Origin: Bacillota bacterium
Lineage (GTDB): Bacteria > Bacillota > Clostridia > Acetivibrionales > DSM-1351
Assembly: GCA_023441625.1 (NCBI GenBank)
Contig: JAEZOA010000099.1
Coordinates: 1-29,059 of the forward strand
Direction: 5' to 3'
Length of the DNA stretch: 29,059 nt
Position 1 is the stretch's first letter, and each line of letters opens with the position of its first letter. A program made the position numbers and the translations under genes. Positions 14,645-23,667 of this stretch are shown in pieces. The notes under the pieces were generated by a model that was given only the letters and a program-made list of their open reading frames with translations, made no database searches and was not told the DNA's origin.

Positions 14645-15592
14645 ATGATTGAGATTCAGAATTTGACCAAAAGCTATGGTCAGATAAAGGCTGTAAACGA
14701 TATAAGTTTTACGGTTGAAAAAGGCGAAGTCCTTGGTTTCCTAGGACCAAATGGTGCAGGAAAATCAACTACTATGAATATCATTACTGGCTTCATTCCT
14801 TCTACCGAGGGTACGGTTAAGGTTTGTGGGTATGATATTATGGAAAACCCAGCAGAGGTTAAAAGGAGAATTGGATACTTGCCTGAGTTGCCACCATTGT
14901 ATATGGATATGACAGTTTCAGAGTATCTAAGCTTTGTTGCTGATTTGAAGCTGGTTAGCAATAAGCAGAAAAAAAGCCAGATTGACGACATTGTTGAACT
15001 CGTAAAATTAGCTGAAGTTCGTGGTAGATTGATAAAGAATCTGTCAAAGGGTTACAAACAAAGAGTTGGGTTGGCTCAATCACTTTTGGGTAATCCAGAG
15101 GTTTTAATTCTTGATGAACCTACTGTAGGACTTGATCCAAAGCAGATAATTGAGATACGTAAATTGATTAAGGCTCTGGGTAAACAACACACAATTATTT
15201 TAAGCTCTCATATATTACCTGAGGTAAGCGCTGTTTGTGAACGAGTAGTAATTATTAATAAAGGTAAAATTGCGGCAATTGACACACCTGAAAATCTTTC
15301 TAAGGGTATGGGAACTGTTAGTAAACTATCAGCTCTGATTTCCGGACCAAAAAGTTCAATTATCAGCAGTATAGAAGCAATCTACGGAGTTAAGTATGTA
15401 GAAGCACATATTGAGAGAGAAAAGGATGTCATTGAATATATTATAGAATCTGACAAAAATATTGACATCAGAAATCCTCTATTTTTTGCAATGGCTAAGG
15501 CAGGATATCCTATAATTGAGTTGAAGTCTTTAGATCTTTCGCTTGAAGATATTTTCTTAGAATTAACCATGCAGGAAAAGGGGGTTGAATAA
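14645..15592 (+). CDS. ABC-2 type transporter ATP-binding protein (GldA-like)
   Basis: This 315-residue ATPase has Walker A G-P-N-G-A-G-K-S-T (34-42), Q-loop I-G-Y-L-P-E-L-P-P-L-Y, signature L-S-K-G-Y-K-Q-R-V, Walker B L-I-L-D-E-P-T-V-G-L-D-P and switch L-S-S-H-I-L. A C-terminal extension of about 90 residues follows, as in the DrrA/GldA group. Start is ATG 14645 behind TAGGGGGGAAAATA; the upstream in-frame codon at 14615 lacks a ribosome site. It is the first gene of a tight four-gene set with the permease two nt downstream. The pairing with a GldG-like protein and a DUF4340 protein is a recurrent set in bacteria, including gliding-motility loci of Bacteroidetes, but its substrate in Firmicutes is not known. 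Confidence 0.92.
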   Translation: MIEIQNLTKSYGQIKAVNDISFTVEKGEVLGFLGPNGAGKSTTMNIITGFIPSTEGTVKVCGYDIMENPAEVKRRIGYLPELPPLYMDMTVSEYLSFVADLKLVSNKQKKSQIDDIVELVKLAEVRGRLIKNLSKGYKQRVGLAQSLLGNPEVLILDEPTVGLDPKQIIEIRKLIKALGKQHTIILSSHILPEVSAVCERVVIINKGKIAAIDTPENLSKGMGTVSKLSALISGPKSSIISSIEAIYGVKYVEAHIEREKDVIEYIIESDKNIDIRNPLFFAMAKAGYPIIELKSLDLSLEDIFLELTMQEKGVE

Positions 15593-15594
15593 TC

Positions 15595-16302
15595 ATGCTA
15601 GCTATATTTAAAAAGGAATTTAAGTCTTATTTTGCATCACCAACAGCCTACGTGTTAATAGGATTGTTTGTGTTGCTTTCTTCAATAATTTTTTATATAA
15701 ACTTATCTCAAGCAACAGCAGAGTATAACTACTTAAATCTAAACTATATGTCACTTTTCTTAATACTCATAATCCCTATATTGACGATGAAAATACTTGC
15801 AGACGAGAGAAAAAGTGGTACAGAGGTATTGCTAATCACATCTCCTACTAGTATAACAAGCATTGTTATTGGAAAATACTTAGCAGCCTTCTCAGTATTT
15901 TTGGTTATGACTGTAATCACATTTATATATCCTATTATTATTTCAGCACTTGGTGAACCTGCAATGGCTGAGATAATCGGAGGATATGTTGGTTTTATAC
16001 TACTAGGGGCTTCTTTTATAGCTTTTGGTGTATTTGCTTCATCTTTGACTGAGAGCCAGATTATAGCAGCTATAGTCAGTATTGTAGCCCTTCTGATTAT
16101 GTGGTTGTTACAGGGGATAGCTCCATCACTTGGAGGTATCTGGTCAGATATTCTTAATTGGTTTTCGCTTTATTCTAGGACTGAGGATTTATATGCTGGA
16201 ATACTTTCATTAAAATCAATTGTATACTATCTGAGTTTCTCAGCAATATTTGTATTTCTAGCAATTAGAGTAATAGAAAAAAGACGTTGGAGCAAGGGGT
16301 GA
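15595..16302 (+). CDS. ABC-2 type permease (GldF-like)
   Basis: This 235-residue integral membrane protein has six hydrophobic segments. Its N-terminus (F-K-K-E-F-K-S-Y-F-A-S-P-T-A-Y-V) and the segment I-L-A-D-E-R-K-S-G-T-E-V-L-L-I-T-S-P-T after the second span are typical of ABC-2 permeases of the GldF group. It starts 2 nt after the ATPase stop and its own stop is followed by the auxiliary gene start 5 nt later, so translation is probably coupled. It forms the membrane channel of the transporter encoded here. Confidence 0.9.
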   Translation: MLAIFKKEFKSYFASPTAYVLIGLFVLLSSIIFYINLSQATAEYNYLNLNYMSLFLILIIPILTMKILADERKSGTEVLLITSPTSITSIVIGKYLAAFSVFLVMTVITFIYPIIISALGEPAMAEIIGGYVGFILLGASFIAFGVFASSLTESQIIAAIVSIVALLIMWLLQGIAPSLGGIWSDILNWFSLYSRTEDLYAGILSLKSIVYYLSFSAIFVFLAIRVIEKRRWSKG

Positions 16303-16307
16303 TAAAA

Positions 16308-17726
16308 GTGGGAAAATTAAAAATTAGTAAAAGGACTATTAAATATGGTTCAAATTCAATAATTTTAATTGCTGTTGTGGTAGCCATTGCAGTAGTTATT
16401 AACCTACTTGTTGGTATGGGTGATTTTAAATTGGATTTAACCTCAGATAAATTATATAGCCTAAGTGATGAAAGTAAAGCAATTATAAAGGATATTAAAA
16501 AAGAAGTAACAATATACGGTTTATTTGATGATGGACAAATACCGGCTGGAACGGAATATAAGGAATTAATAAATCTTCTAGATGAATATAGTCAATTAGG
16601 AATACATGTAACTTACGTTGACCCTAATAAGGAAACCGGTACAATGGCTAAGCTTGATCCAAACAACGCAAAGGACATTTCTAGGGGTGATTTTGTTGTT
16701 GTGAGCGGTAATAAGATTAAAAAGCTGGGTGCTGTTGATCTTTATGGTCAAAGTACAGATTATGGAAGGTTATATCAGGCAGAACCTCTAATAACAGGTG
16801 CAATTAAATTTGTAACAGCAGATGTAACACCAGTTGCTTATTTTGTAGAGGGTCATAATGAATATTCCATATCAACTGATATGACTATAGTTAAATCGGA
16901 GTTAGAGAATAATAATTTTGAAGTTAAAACTCTTTCGCTTATGACAAATGAAAAGATTCCTGAAGATTGTAAATTGTTAGTATTTGCATCACCAAAAAGT
17001 GATTTGACTGAATCTGAGCTAATTAAAGTAAATGAATATCTCAAAAATAATGGAAGAGCTGTTTTCATGTTTGATTCTATTGAAACATCCAACAAACTTG
17101 AGAATTTCGAAGAGGCTCTAGCTTCCTTTAATATTGGAATTAATTATGATAAGGTTAAAGAAACAGATGCCAGCAGATGCTTACCAGGTGATGAGTACTC
17201 TCTAATTGCAGCAGTAGAAACAAACACCATTAATGCTGCTTTTAACTATTACGGTGATTACCCTGTGCTTTTGCCTGATTCAAGAAGCTTGAATATTCTA
17301 AGAAATGACAAGCAATGGATTACTACTACATCACTAATTAAAACTAGTGAAAAGGCAGAAGCTGAAAGTATTTTAGAACAAGGCGTTAAGGAAGAAGGAC
17401 CGTTTGATTTAGCTATTGCTTCTGAAATGTCAGAAGGTAGTAAAGTTTTAGTTTTTGGTAGTGGAACATTTATGACAGATGCGGCACTAAATAGTCAGTA
17501 CTCAACATATTTCTCTTATGGTAAAACCTACTTCCTAAGTACAGTTGTTAACTGGATACAGGATAAGTCAGATGAGACTACTATTTCTCCAAAGTTGATT
17601 TCACAGAAATCATTGTCAGCTACTGAAGGACAAGCAAAGACTATATCTATATTACTAATTGGAGTAGTTCCAATAGTTATTATGGTATTTGGTTTAGTTG
17701 TTTGGATTAGAAGGAGGCACTTGTAA
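16308..17726 (+). CDS. GldG-family auxiliary protein of ABC-2 transporter
   Basis: This 472-residue protein is anchored by an N-terminal membrane helix (about 18-36) and a second one near the C-terminus (about 446-468), with a large extracytoplasmic domain between them. The sequence after the first helix (F-K-L-D-L-T-S-D-K-L-Y-S-L-S-D-E-S) is the recurrent start of the GldG/ABC_transp_aux family. The start is taken as GTG 16308, since AAGGGGTG lies about 6 nt upstream and overlaps the permease stop; TTG 16287 and GTG 16299 are also in frame. It probably works with the permease and the DUF4340 protein, which begins 3 nt downstream. The biochemical role of the family is unknown. Confidence 0.87.
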   Translation: MGKLKISKRTIKYGSNSIILIAVVVAIAVVINLLVGMGDFKLDLTSDKLYSLSDESKAIIKDIKKEVTIYGLFDDGQIPAGTEYKELINLLDEYSQLGIHVTYVDPNKETGTMAKLDPNNAKDISRGDFVVVSGNKIKKLGAVDLYGQSTDYGRLYQAEPLITGAIKFVTADVTPVAYFVEGHNEYSISTDMTIVKSELENNNFEVKTLSLMTNEKIPEDCKLLVFASPKSDLTESELIKVNEYLKNNGRAVFMFDSIETSNKLENFEEALASFNIGINYDKVKETDASRCLPGDEYSLIAAVETNTINAAFNYYGDYPVLLPDSRSLNILRNDKQWITTTSLIKTSEKAEAESILEQGVKEEGPFDLAIASEMSEGSKVLVFGSGTFMTDAALNSQYSTYFSYGKTYFLSTVVNWIQDKSDETTISPKLISQKSLSATEGQAKTISILLIGVVPIVIMVFGLVVWIRRRHL

Positions 17727-17729
17727 AAT

Positions 17730-19121
17730 ATGAAGTTATATAGGAATGCTGTTATACTTGTTGTAGTCTTAGGGCTGCTAGTGGGTGCATACTTTTTTAT
17801 TAATAATAAAAACAAGGCAAATTCCGATGTAAGTGATATTACAGATACTGATGATACAATATATGTTTTAAAATCAGAACAGGAGTATATTACTTCATTA
17901 GAATATGATAATAAGCTTGGAACCTTCACATTAAAAAAGAATGGTGAAGAGTGGACTATGGAACCTGCCTCTGAGTTTCCAGTAGATAACTTAATTGCCG
18001 ATGCTTCAGCTACAGATATGTCAGCAGTTATTGCCGAAAGGGTTATTGAAGAGAATGCGGCTGATTTGTCAGTATACGGTTTAGATAAACCGACAACTAT
18101 AAAGGTGGGCATGGCAGATGGAAGTTCACAGGTGCTTGAAGTGGGCTCTACTTCTCCAACAAATGAGGGTATTTATGTTAAGAAAAAGGGAGAGTCAAAG
18201 GTATATCTAGTTAGTAGCTATTATCTCAGTAAACTTAACTTAAGTAGAGGATATTTTGCTTCGAAAGAGATATTACCTGTGGAGGCTACAACCCTTAAGA
18301 CCTTTTCATATGAAAAGAATGGTGAAATGGCACTTGCACTGGATATTAAATCTGAAAGTGAAATGAAAATTACAGCACCGTATAAAGAAGATGCAGAAGT
18401 TTCAGTAGTAACTCCAATACTTCAATCAGTTGTCCAGTTATCAATAAGTGAAGTTATTGATGATAATCCTGCTGACCTTGCAAAGTATGGATTAGATAAG
18501 CCTGCATTTATAATTGAGTATGGAGATGCAAGTACTACTAAGAAAATTTTGTTTGGTAAATATTTAGAAAAGGGAACCATAATATATGCAAAATTTGCTG
18601 ATGGAAAGAGTGTATTTACTGTTGACGTCTCTTCATTAACTTTCCTGGATATTAAGTTTAGCGAGGTTATAAATCCCTTCATCTTCATACCAAATATTAA
18701 TGATGTAAATAAAGTCGATTTGTTTATTGATGGTAAAAATATAATCTCAGAAATTGTGACAAACCCAGATAATAAAGAGGAAGACAAATTCAAAGTTGAT
18801 GGAAAAGATGCAAATATGAAAAATGAGTCTGATAAATCATTGTTCAGAAACTTCTATCAAGCTATTATAGGTCTAACCTTAAATAAGTACGAACCAGAGG
18901 CTAAGCCAACAGGGACTCCTGAAATTAGCATTAAGTACTATATGAAGACTGATTCAAACCCAGTCATAATCGATTTCATATCAAAGGATAAGAACTACTA
19001 CTATGCTATGAAGAATGGTGTTTATACAAATAGGGTGATTCTAAAATCTAAGTTTGATACTGAGGATGGAATAAGAAACACATATAAAATACTTAAAAAC
19101 GCTATTGATGAAGCCAAATAA
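17730..19121 (+). CDS. DUF4340 domain protein
   Basis: This 463-residue protein has an N-terminal membrane helix (about 6-24) and a large extracytoplasmic part. It holds two related repeats, recognisable by A-A-D-L-S-V-Y-G-L-D-K-P-T-T-I (near residue 110) and P-A-D-L-A-K-Y-G-L-D-K-P-A-F-I (near 250), each followed by a beta-rich stretch, as expected for DUF4340. It is the last gene of the ABC-2 set, 3 nt after the GldG-like gene. The function is not known; its constant association with GldFG-like transporters suggests a surface partner or substrate-handling subunit. The start codon ATG 17730 has AGGAGG at 17711-17716 inside the preceding gene. Confidence 0.87.
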   Translation: MKLYRNAVILVVVLGLLVGAYFFINNKNKANSDVSDITDTDDTIYVLKSEQEYITSLEYDNKLGTFTLKKNGEEWTMEPASEFPVDNLIADASATDMSAVIAERVIEENAADLSVYGLDKPTTIKVGMADGSSQVLEVGSTSPTNEGIYVKKKGESKVYLVSSYYLSKLNLSRGYFASKEILPVEATTLKTFSYEKNGEMALALDIKSESEMKITAPYKEDAEVSVVTPILQSVVQLSISEVIDDNPADLAKYGLDKPAFIIEYGDASTTKKILFGKYLEKGTIIYAKFADGKSVFTVDVSSLTFLDIKFSEVINPFIFIPNINDVNKVDLFIDGKNIISEIVTNPDNKEEDKFKVDGKDANMKNESDKSLFRNFYQAIIGLTLNKYEPEAKPTGTPEISIKYYMKTDSNPVIIDFISKDKNYYYAMKNGVYTNRVILKSKFDTEDGIRNTYKILKNAIDEAK

Positions 19122-19133
19122 AAGGTAATGTGT

Positions 19134-19220
19134 AGAGCAGCTCCCACATAGAATTATATTAAGGGATAACTAAGTAATTAGTTTAACTTAAAATAAATCT
19201 AAGTTGGGAGTTGCTTTTTT
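19134..19220 (+). terminator. Terminator-like hairpin overlapping the next gene's ribosome binding site
   Basis: AGCAGCTCCCA (19136-19146) pairs with TGGGAGTTGCT (19205-19215), 11 bp with one G-U, followed by six T (19215-19220). The loop is 58 nt and contains a small inner hairpin AACTAA-GTAA-TTAGTT (19168-19183). The 3' arm contains GGGAG (19206-19210), the only ribosome binding site for the gene starting at 19219. It would both end the ABC-2 transcript and, when formed, hide the start of the next gene. Confidence 0.75.
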
Positions 19221-20274
19221 GATAAAAGGAGAATTAAATAATATATTCAAGGTTGCTTTTCTTTATATGGCAACTATAATAGGCGCAGGTTTTGCATCTG
19301 GGCAAGAGATAATTCAGTTCTTTTCGATGTACTATACAGGAGGTTTCTTTGGAATACTACTCTCAGGATTCCTGTTTTCAATGGTTGGATACATAGTTTT
19401 AAATAAGGTTTATACTCAGCGAATAAGCTCTTATGACGAGTTTCTATTCCCGATGATGGGGTATTTTTTTGGCAGGCTAATGGAGTTTATTGTTATGCTA
19501 TTTATGGCTTGTATTATGAGTGTAATGGTGGCAGGACTAGGTAATGTATTAATGGAGCTGACAGGTATTACCTTTAGATACTGTGTGGTTATAAGCGCAA
19601 TAGCATGCCTTGTAGCAATAATGACAAACATAAAAGGAATAGTAACTTTGAGCTCGTTTATTTCACCATTTTTGATAATAGGGATTATATTTGTTGGCTG
19701 CTATATTTTGGTGACTAAGGACGCTTCAGTTTTTAATTTAGCCGGAAAAATGACTATTATTACCAGTAATTGGTTTTTTTCGGCTATTCTATATGTAAGC
19801 TACAATACAATACTCTCAACTGTAATGTTAACAGGGGTTTTACCTTACCTAAAGTCTAGGCGTGTCAGTACTTGGGCTGGATTACTTGGTGGGGGAATGC
19901 TCTGCATAACAGCATTAATACTAAACTTAGCTTTATACTTTTTCTATCCCCATTCCATAACTACTGAAATACCTGTGTTAACTATTATTCAAAACAATAG
20001 TAAAATTTTGGCTAAAATATATAGCATTGTTCTTATTTTAGCTATGTATACCTCAGCCATAACTTCTGGATATTGCCTCACAGAGCGTATAAAAACAAAA
20101 ATGAAGTTAAACTATAAATTAATTGCAGCGATACTATGCGCCCTTGTGATTCCAATGTCTTCATTAGGCTTCTCTAGCTTGATTTCAATGCTTTACCCTG
20201 TATTTGGATATTTGGGACTTTTCATGTTGTTCATTCTTTTCTTTGAGTTTATTAGAAGTAAGGTAGCAAGGTAA
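19219..20274 (+). CDS. YkvI-family membrane transporter (APC-superfamily-like)
   Basis: This 351-residue protein has about ten membrane segments. Its N-terminal stretch A-T-I-I-G-A-G-F-A-S-G-Q-E-I-I-Q-F-F is the signature of the YkvI family (COG3949), distant relatives of amino-acid transporters. The start is not obvious: no ATG precedes the first membrane helix. TTG 19219 is chosen because GGGAG lies 8 nt upstream; TTG 19204 lacks a site, and the AAAGGAG at 19225-19231 has no start codon after it. The T-run and ribosome site are shared with a terminator-like hairpin, so expression may depend on whether that hairpin forms. The substrate is unknown. Confidence 0.83.
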   Translation: MIKGELNNIFKVAFLYMATIIGAGFASGQEIIQFFSMYYTGGFFGILLSGFLFSMVGYIVLNKVYTQRISSYDEFLFPMMGYFFGRLMEFIVMLFMACIMSVMVAGLGNVLMELTGITFRYCVVISAIACLVAIMTNIKGIVTLSSFISPFLIIGIIFVGCYILVTKDASVFNLAGKMTIITSNWFFSAILYVSYNTILSTVMLTGVLPYLKSRRVSTWAGLLGGGMLCITALILNLALYFFYPHSITTEIPVLTIIQNNSKILAKIYSIVLILAMYTSAITSGYCLTERIKTKMKLNYKLIAAILCALVIPMSSLGFSSLISMLYPVFGYLGLFMLFILFFEFIRSKVAR

Positions 20275-20335
20275 TAGTAGATATAATTATTTGTATATGC
20301 TAAAATTTTAGTACACAAGAAAACAGAGGTGTATT

Positions 20336-21520
20336 ATGAAACAAGATTCTCAATCTAACGTGGTTAATATAAAGAAATCAAGCTCTATCCTGAGTGTAAT
20401 AGTATTTTTACTTCTTGTTATCGCTATTTCAATTGTGGCATTTACAGCATATTTAAAGAATGCTGACTATGATTTTTCTTCGTTTAGTATAGAAGATGCT
20501 ATTGCATTTGTAAAAAGTAATGAAAATGCAGTAAGCTCATCAGCTTCGGAAATATCATTTTCACAGGATGGAAGTACAGTGTGTAAACTATATAAAAACT
20601 ATACAATTGTTTTATCAAAGGATGGAATTAAGTGGTATAATAAAAGTGGTAAAATTATTCAGGAAAGTGCTTTAACTCTTACTAGACCTATTTTAAGAAT
20701 CTCAGATAAGTACATGACTGTAGCTGATATATCAGGAAGGAGCATTTATTTCTATAAGGACAAAAAACTGCTTTGGACAAGGGAACTTAGTAATCAGATA
20801 ATAAATGCTGATGTAAGTGATGACGGATATTGTACAGTTGTAACACAATCAAAAGAATATAAATCAGAAGTTCAGGTTATTGACGTTAATGGTGTGGGCA
20901 AATACACAAAAATATATGCGGATGATATTGTTTTAAGTGCTAAGGCTATACATGATGGTCAGGATGTTTTAATAAACAAGGTCATTACCAACAATGTTAA
21001 GACAGGTTCTCAATTGGAATTTAACAATATTTACGAAGAAAAGCCTTTTGCTACTATTAATGTAGCTGGTAGTATACTTCCAATTGTAATGTCTTATGGA
21101 GATAACGAATTAGCTGTTGGTCAAAATGTTATAATTTTTGTGGACAAGCAGGGAAAAGAAGTTTGGAGAAAAAACGCTGACTCAATATTTTGTATTGCTC
21201 AAAACAGTGAGAAAAATGTGATAATATCAGGGAAGTTTACTAGCTCTACTGGAGTGACAAGCCAAAAAATCGTGGTGCTCGACACAGAAGGTAAAGAGAT
21301 ATATAGCTTTGAGCAACCAGAAAACATTGCTGGAATGTATTTATATGGTGATAAGCTTGCACTTAAAACCCAAAAAAGTGTTTACCTATACACTATTAAG
21401 GGTGAGAAGCTTGGCCAGTATTCAACCATTAATGAGATAAAGGATGCTTTCCTCATCAGTGGTAATGAGGCGATTATTATCTCAGGAGGAAAAATATCTT
21501 TAGTCGAAATTCAAGGTTAA
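20336..21520 (+). CDS. DUF5711-like membrane-anchored beta-propeller protein
   Basis: This 394-residue protein has one N-terminal membrane helix (about 18-41) after a short polar tail. The extracytoplasmic part is built of repeated beta-strand units such as T-I-V-L-S-K-D-G-I-K-W-Y-N-K-S-G-K-I-I, N-V-I-I-F-V-D-K-Q-G-K-E-V-W and K-I-V-V-L-D-T-E-G-K-E-I-Y-S-F. The recurring D-x-x-G-K-x-x-W/Y pattern suggests a propeller. I recognise it as the type annotated DUF5711 in clostridia, commonly next to a CvpA-family gene as here; no function is known. Start ATG 20336 follows AGAGGTG. A 12-bp palindrome CTAAAATTTTAG lies in the gap just upstream (20300-20311). Confidence 0.75.
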   Translation: MKQDSQSNVVNIKKSSSILSVIVFLLLVIAISIVAFTAYLKNADYDFSSFSIEDAIAFVKSNENAVSSSASEISFSQDGSTVCKLYKNYTIVLSKDGIKWYNKSGKIIQESALTLTRPILRISDKYMTVADISGRSIYFYKDKKLLWTRELSNQIINADVSDDGYCTVVTQSKEYKSEVQVIDVNGVGKYTKIYADDIVLSAKAIHDGQDVLINKVITNNVKTGSQLEFNNIYEEKPFATINVAGSILPIVMSYGDNELAVGQNVIIFVDKQGKEVWRKNADSIFCIAQNSEKNVIISGKFTSSTGVTSQKIVVLDTEGKEIYSFEQPENIAGMYLYGDKLALKTQKSVYLYTIKGEKLGQYSTINEIKDAFLISGNEAIIISGGKISLVEIQG

Positions 21521-21587
21521 GGGTAAGTAGTAAACCCACAATTTAAGGTTGGTAATTGGACCTTCAAAATAATAAATTACTATTTAG

Positions 21588-21601
21588 CTGTTCATGAACA
21601 G
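21588..21601. promoter_or_regulatory. 14-bp perfect palindrome ahead of the CvpA-like gene
   Basis: CTGTTCATGAACAG ends 15 nt before the ATG at 21617. A second inverted repeat, AAGGT with ACCTT, flanks 21545-21564. It could be an operator or a small RNA hairpin near the ribosome site. The LexA consensus has the arms in the other order (GAAC-N4-GTTC), so this is not a standard LexA box. Confidence 0.4.
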
Positions 21602-21616
21602 AAGAAAGGGCTTAAA

Positions 21617-22384
21617 ATGAATTGGACAGATATAGCTGTTTTAGTTATCATAGCGGTATTTACGTTTATTGGGCTTAAAAGCGGTTTTTTATATTCGGTT
21701 TTTAGACTCCTCTCTTATATACTATCAGTTATTTTTGCTATCAAATTCTACCCTGTTCTATCGGGTATGTTACAAGAAACAGTGCTGTATACTAATATTA
21801 AAACAGCTGTTATAAATGGTATCACTAAACAGCAGACAGCTAATGCTTCAAGCGTTATTACCCAGCAAGCAGACAATTCTGCTGGAATTAGTTCGGTGCA
21901 AACAATAGTTGAAGGGCTAAAGCTTCCAGGCTTTATAAAGGAGTCTATACTAGAGAATGTTGTAGAAAAAGATATTCTTGGAGTTCAAAAGATGCTAGAT
22001 GCTGTGGGCTCTGAGATAGCCACGCTGGTAATAAATATACTCAGTGTTATTTTGATTTATATAATTATAAGGCTTGCGCTGATTTTTGCAAAAGTACTAA
22101 TCAAAACAATTGCCAAGATTCCCGTATTCAAACAGCTTGATAAAACTGGAGGATTTATACTTGGTGCAATAGAAGGAATTCTAGTAGTATATATCTTATG
22201 CGCTGTGCTTATTCTTTTTAGCGCATTTCCAAAGTTTGAATCAACAATTGACAATATAGAGAGCTCAAGGCTTGCAAACTATTTTTATCAGAACAATTTT
22301 ATAGTTAGCTGGATGTCTCCAGAGGAGGAACAGCTTGAAGTAGAGGAAAACAAGATACACATCATTAAAACTGAAATTAATTGA
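21617..22384 (+). CDS. CvpA family membrane protein
   Basis: This 255-residue protein has N-terminal segments W-T-D-I-A-V-L-V-I-I-A-V-F-T-F-I-G and S-G-F-L-Y-S-V-F-R-L-L-S-Y-I-L-S, typical of CvpA. Then come a polar extracytoplasmic loop (about 55-120), further spans (about 130-155 and 175-200) and a charged C-terminal tail. CvpA-like proteins are linked to colicin V production in E. coli and to envelope stress in various bacteria; the clostridial role is not known. GAAAGGG precedes ATG 21617. It follows the DUF5711-like gene, and the hisC promoter overlaps its stop codon. Confidence 0.85.
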   Translation: MNWTDIAVLVIIAVFTFIGLKSGFLYSVFRLLSYILSVIFAIKFYPVLSGMLQETVLYTNIKTAVINGITKQQTANASSVITQQADNSAGISSVQTIVEGLKLPGFIKESILENVVEKDILGVQKMLDAVGSEIATLVINILSVILIYIIIRLALIFAKVLIKTIAKIPVFKQLDKTGGFILGAIEGILVVYILCAVLILFSAFPKFESTIDNIESSRLANYFYQNNFIVSWMSPEEEQLEVEENKIHIIKTEIN

Positions 22385-22409
22385 ATATAAAGAACAATGG
22401 GTATATAAT
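22381..22409 (+). promoter_or_regulatory. Likely promoter of hisC
   Basis: TTGAAT (22381-22386), 17-nt spacer and perfect TATAAT (22404-22409). The -35 overlaps the CvpA stop codon. Confidence 0.65.
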
Positions 22410-22482
22410 GTGAAATAATGTAAATGAATAGTGTTATTTATATTATACGAGGAAAGAGTGACTTGGAAAGGATGAATGAAAG

Positions 22483-23550
22483 TTGAGTATATATTGGAGT
22501 GAAGTTACAAAAAGCATTGAACCATATATTCCAGGTGAACAACCTAAAGATAGAAAGTATATAAAATTAAATACAAATGAAAGCCCATATCCACCATCTC
22601 CAAAAGTAATTGAAGCTATTAGTCAGGCTGCTAAAGAAAGTCTTCAGTTATATCCTGACCCTAACTGTGATGAGCTAAGGAGTACTGTAGCAAAGTATTA
22701 TAATTTATCGCAAGATCAAGTTTTTGTGGGAAATGGTTCGGATGAGGTGCTTGCCTTCTCTTTTATGGCATTCTTTAATAAAGAAAAGCCTATCTTATTC
22801 CCAGACATTACATATAGCTTTTATGAGGTTTATGTTAAGTTATTTCAACTGAAGAACAAATTAATAGCATTAGATGAAAAATTTGATTTTTCGGCAGACT
22901 GGTTTTGTATTGATAATGGAGGGATTGTGATTGCAAATCCCAATGCACCAACAACAAGATGTATATCAACTGAGGCATTAAAACAAATTGTAGAATATAA
23001 CAATGAAAATGTTGTAATAATTGATGAAGCATATATAGATTTTGGCGGTGAATCCATGGTGGAATTTGTAAACGAGTTTCCTAATCTGATAGTTATACAT
23101 ACATTATCTAAGTCTAGGGCACTAGCAGGGTTGCGAGTTGGATTTGCATTTGGACACAGGGAGCTGATAGAAGGCCTAAATAGGATTAAAAATTCAATAA
23201 ACTCTTATACAATTGATAGGCCAGCTTTAGCTGGTGCTAAGGCAGCTTTTGAGGACGAAGCTTATTTTCGTAGTATTACCTTAAAAGTTATAGCTACAAG
23301 AGAAAAAGTAGTACCAAGTTTTAAAGAACTAGGTTTTACAGTGTTAGAATCTAAGGCCAATTTCTTGTTTGTAAGCCATAATAGGCTCCCTGCTAAACTT
23401 ATATTTAGTGAGTTAAGGAACAGAGGAATTCTTGTTAGATACTTTAATAAACCTAGAATTGATAATTACCTAAGGATAAGTATCGGTACTGATGAAGAAA
23501 TGGGAATACTCATATGTAATTTAAAAGAGATTATCCAGAATATGCATTGA
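22483..23550 (+). CDS. hisC: Histidinol-phosphate aminotransferase
   Basis: This 355-residue class I/II PLP aminotransferase converts imidazole acetol phosphate and glutamate to histidinol phosphate; related enzymes also act on aromatic amino acids. Motifs are L-N-T-N-E-S-P-Y-P-P-S-P, V-G-N-G-S-D-E-V-L, N-P-N-A-P-T, I-I-D-E-A-Y-I-D-F-G, and T-L-S-K-S-R-A-L-A-G-L-R-V-G with the PLP lysine K210. The start is TTG 22483, with GAAAGGATG 8 to 10 nt upstream. An out-of-frame ATG at 22471 opens a four-codon frame that stops just at the TTG. It is separate from other his genes here, being followed by ilvD and ilvB, so a broader aminotransferase role is possible. Confidence 0.92.
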   Translation: MSIYWSEVTKSIEPYIPGEQPKDRKYIKLNTNESPYPPSPKVIEAISQAAKESLQLYPDPNCDELRSTVAKYYNLSQDQVFVGNGSDEVLAFSFMAFFNKEKPILFPDITYSFYEVYVKLFQLKNKLIALDEKFDFSADWFCIDNGGIVIANPNAPTTRCISTEALKQIVEYNNENVVIIDEAYIDFGGESMVEFVNEFPNLIVIHTLSKSRALAGLRVGFAFGHRELIEGLNRIKNSINSYTIDRPALAGAKAAFEDEAYFRSITLKVIATREKVVPSFKELGFTVLESKANFLFVSHNRLPAKLIFSELRNRGILVRYFNKPRIDNYLRISIGTDEEMGILICNLKEIIQNMH

Positions 23551-23627
23551 TGTAGAAATCAACTTAATGTTTTTTATTTAAGACAGCATTTTATTTTAAT
23601 GTTTTTTATCCACTTGGCACTTCTTTA

Positions 23628-23656
23628 TAGACACAAATTTAACTAAATAGTACAAT
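23628..23656 (+). promoter_or_regulatory. Likely promoter of ilvD
   Basis: TAGACA (23628-23633), 17-nt spacer, TACAAT (23651-23656). The predicted start near 23663 lies only a few bases before the hairpin at 23668. Confidence 0.5.
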
Positions 23657-23667
23657 AATCTTAATCG

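Noticed and set aside
19147..19204. T-box leader in the loop before the YkvI-family gene
   Set aside because: No T-box sequence (GGGTGG-type antiterminator motif) or specifier loop is visible.
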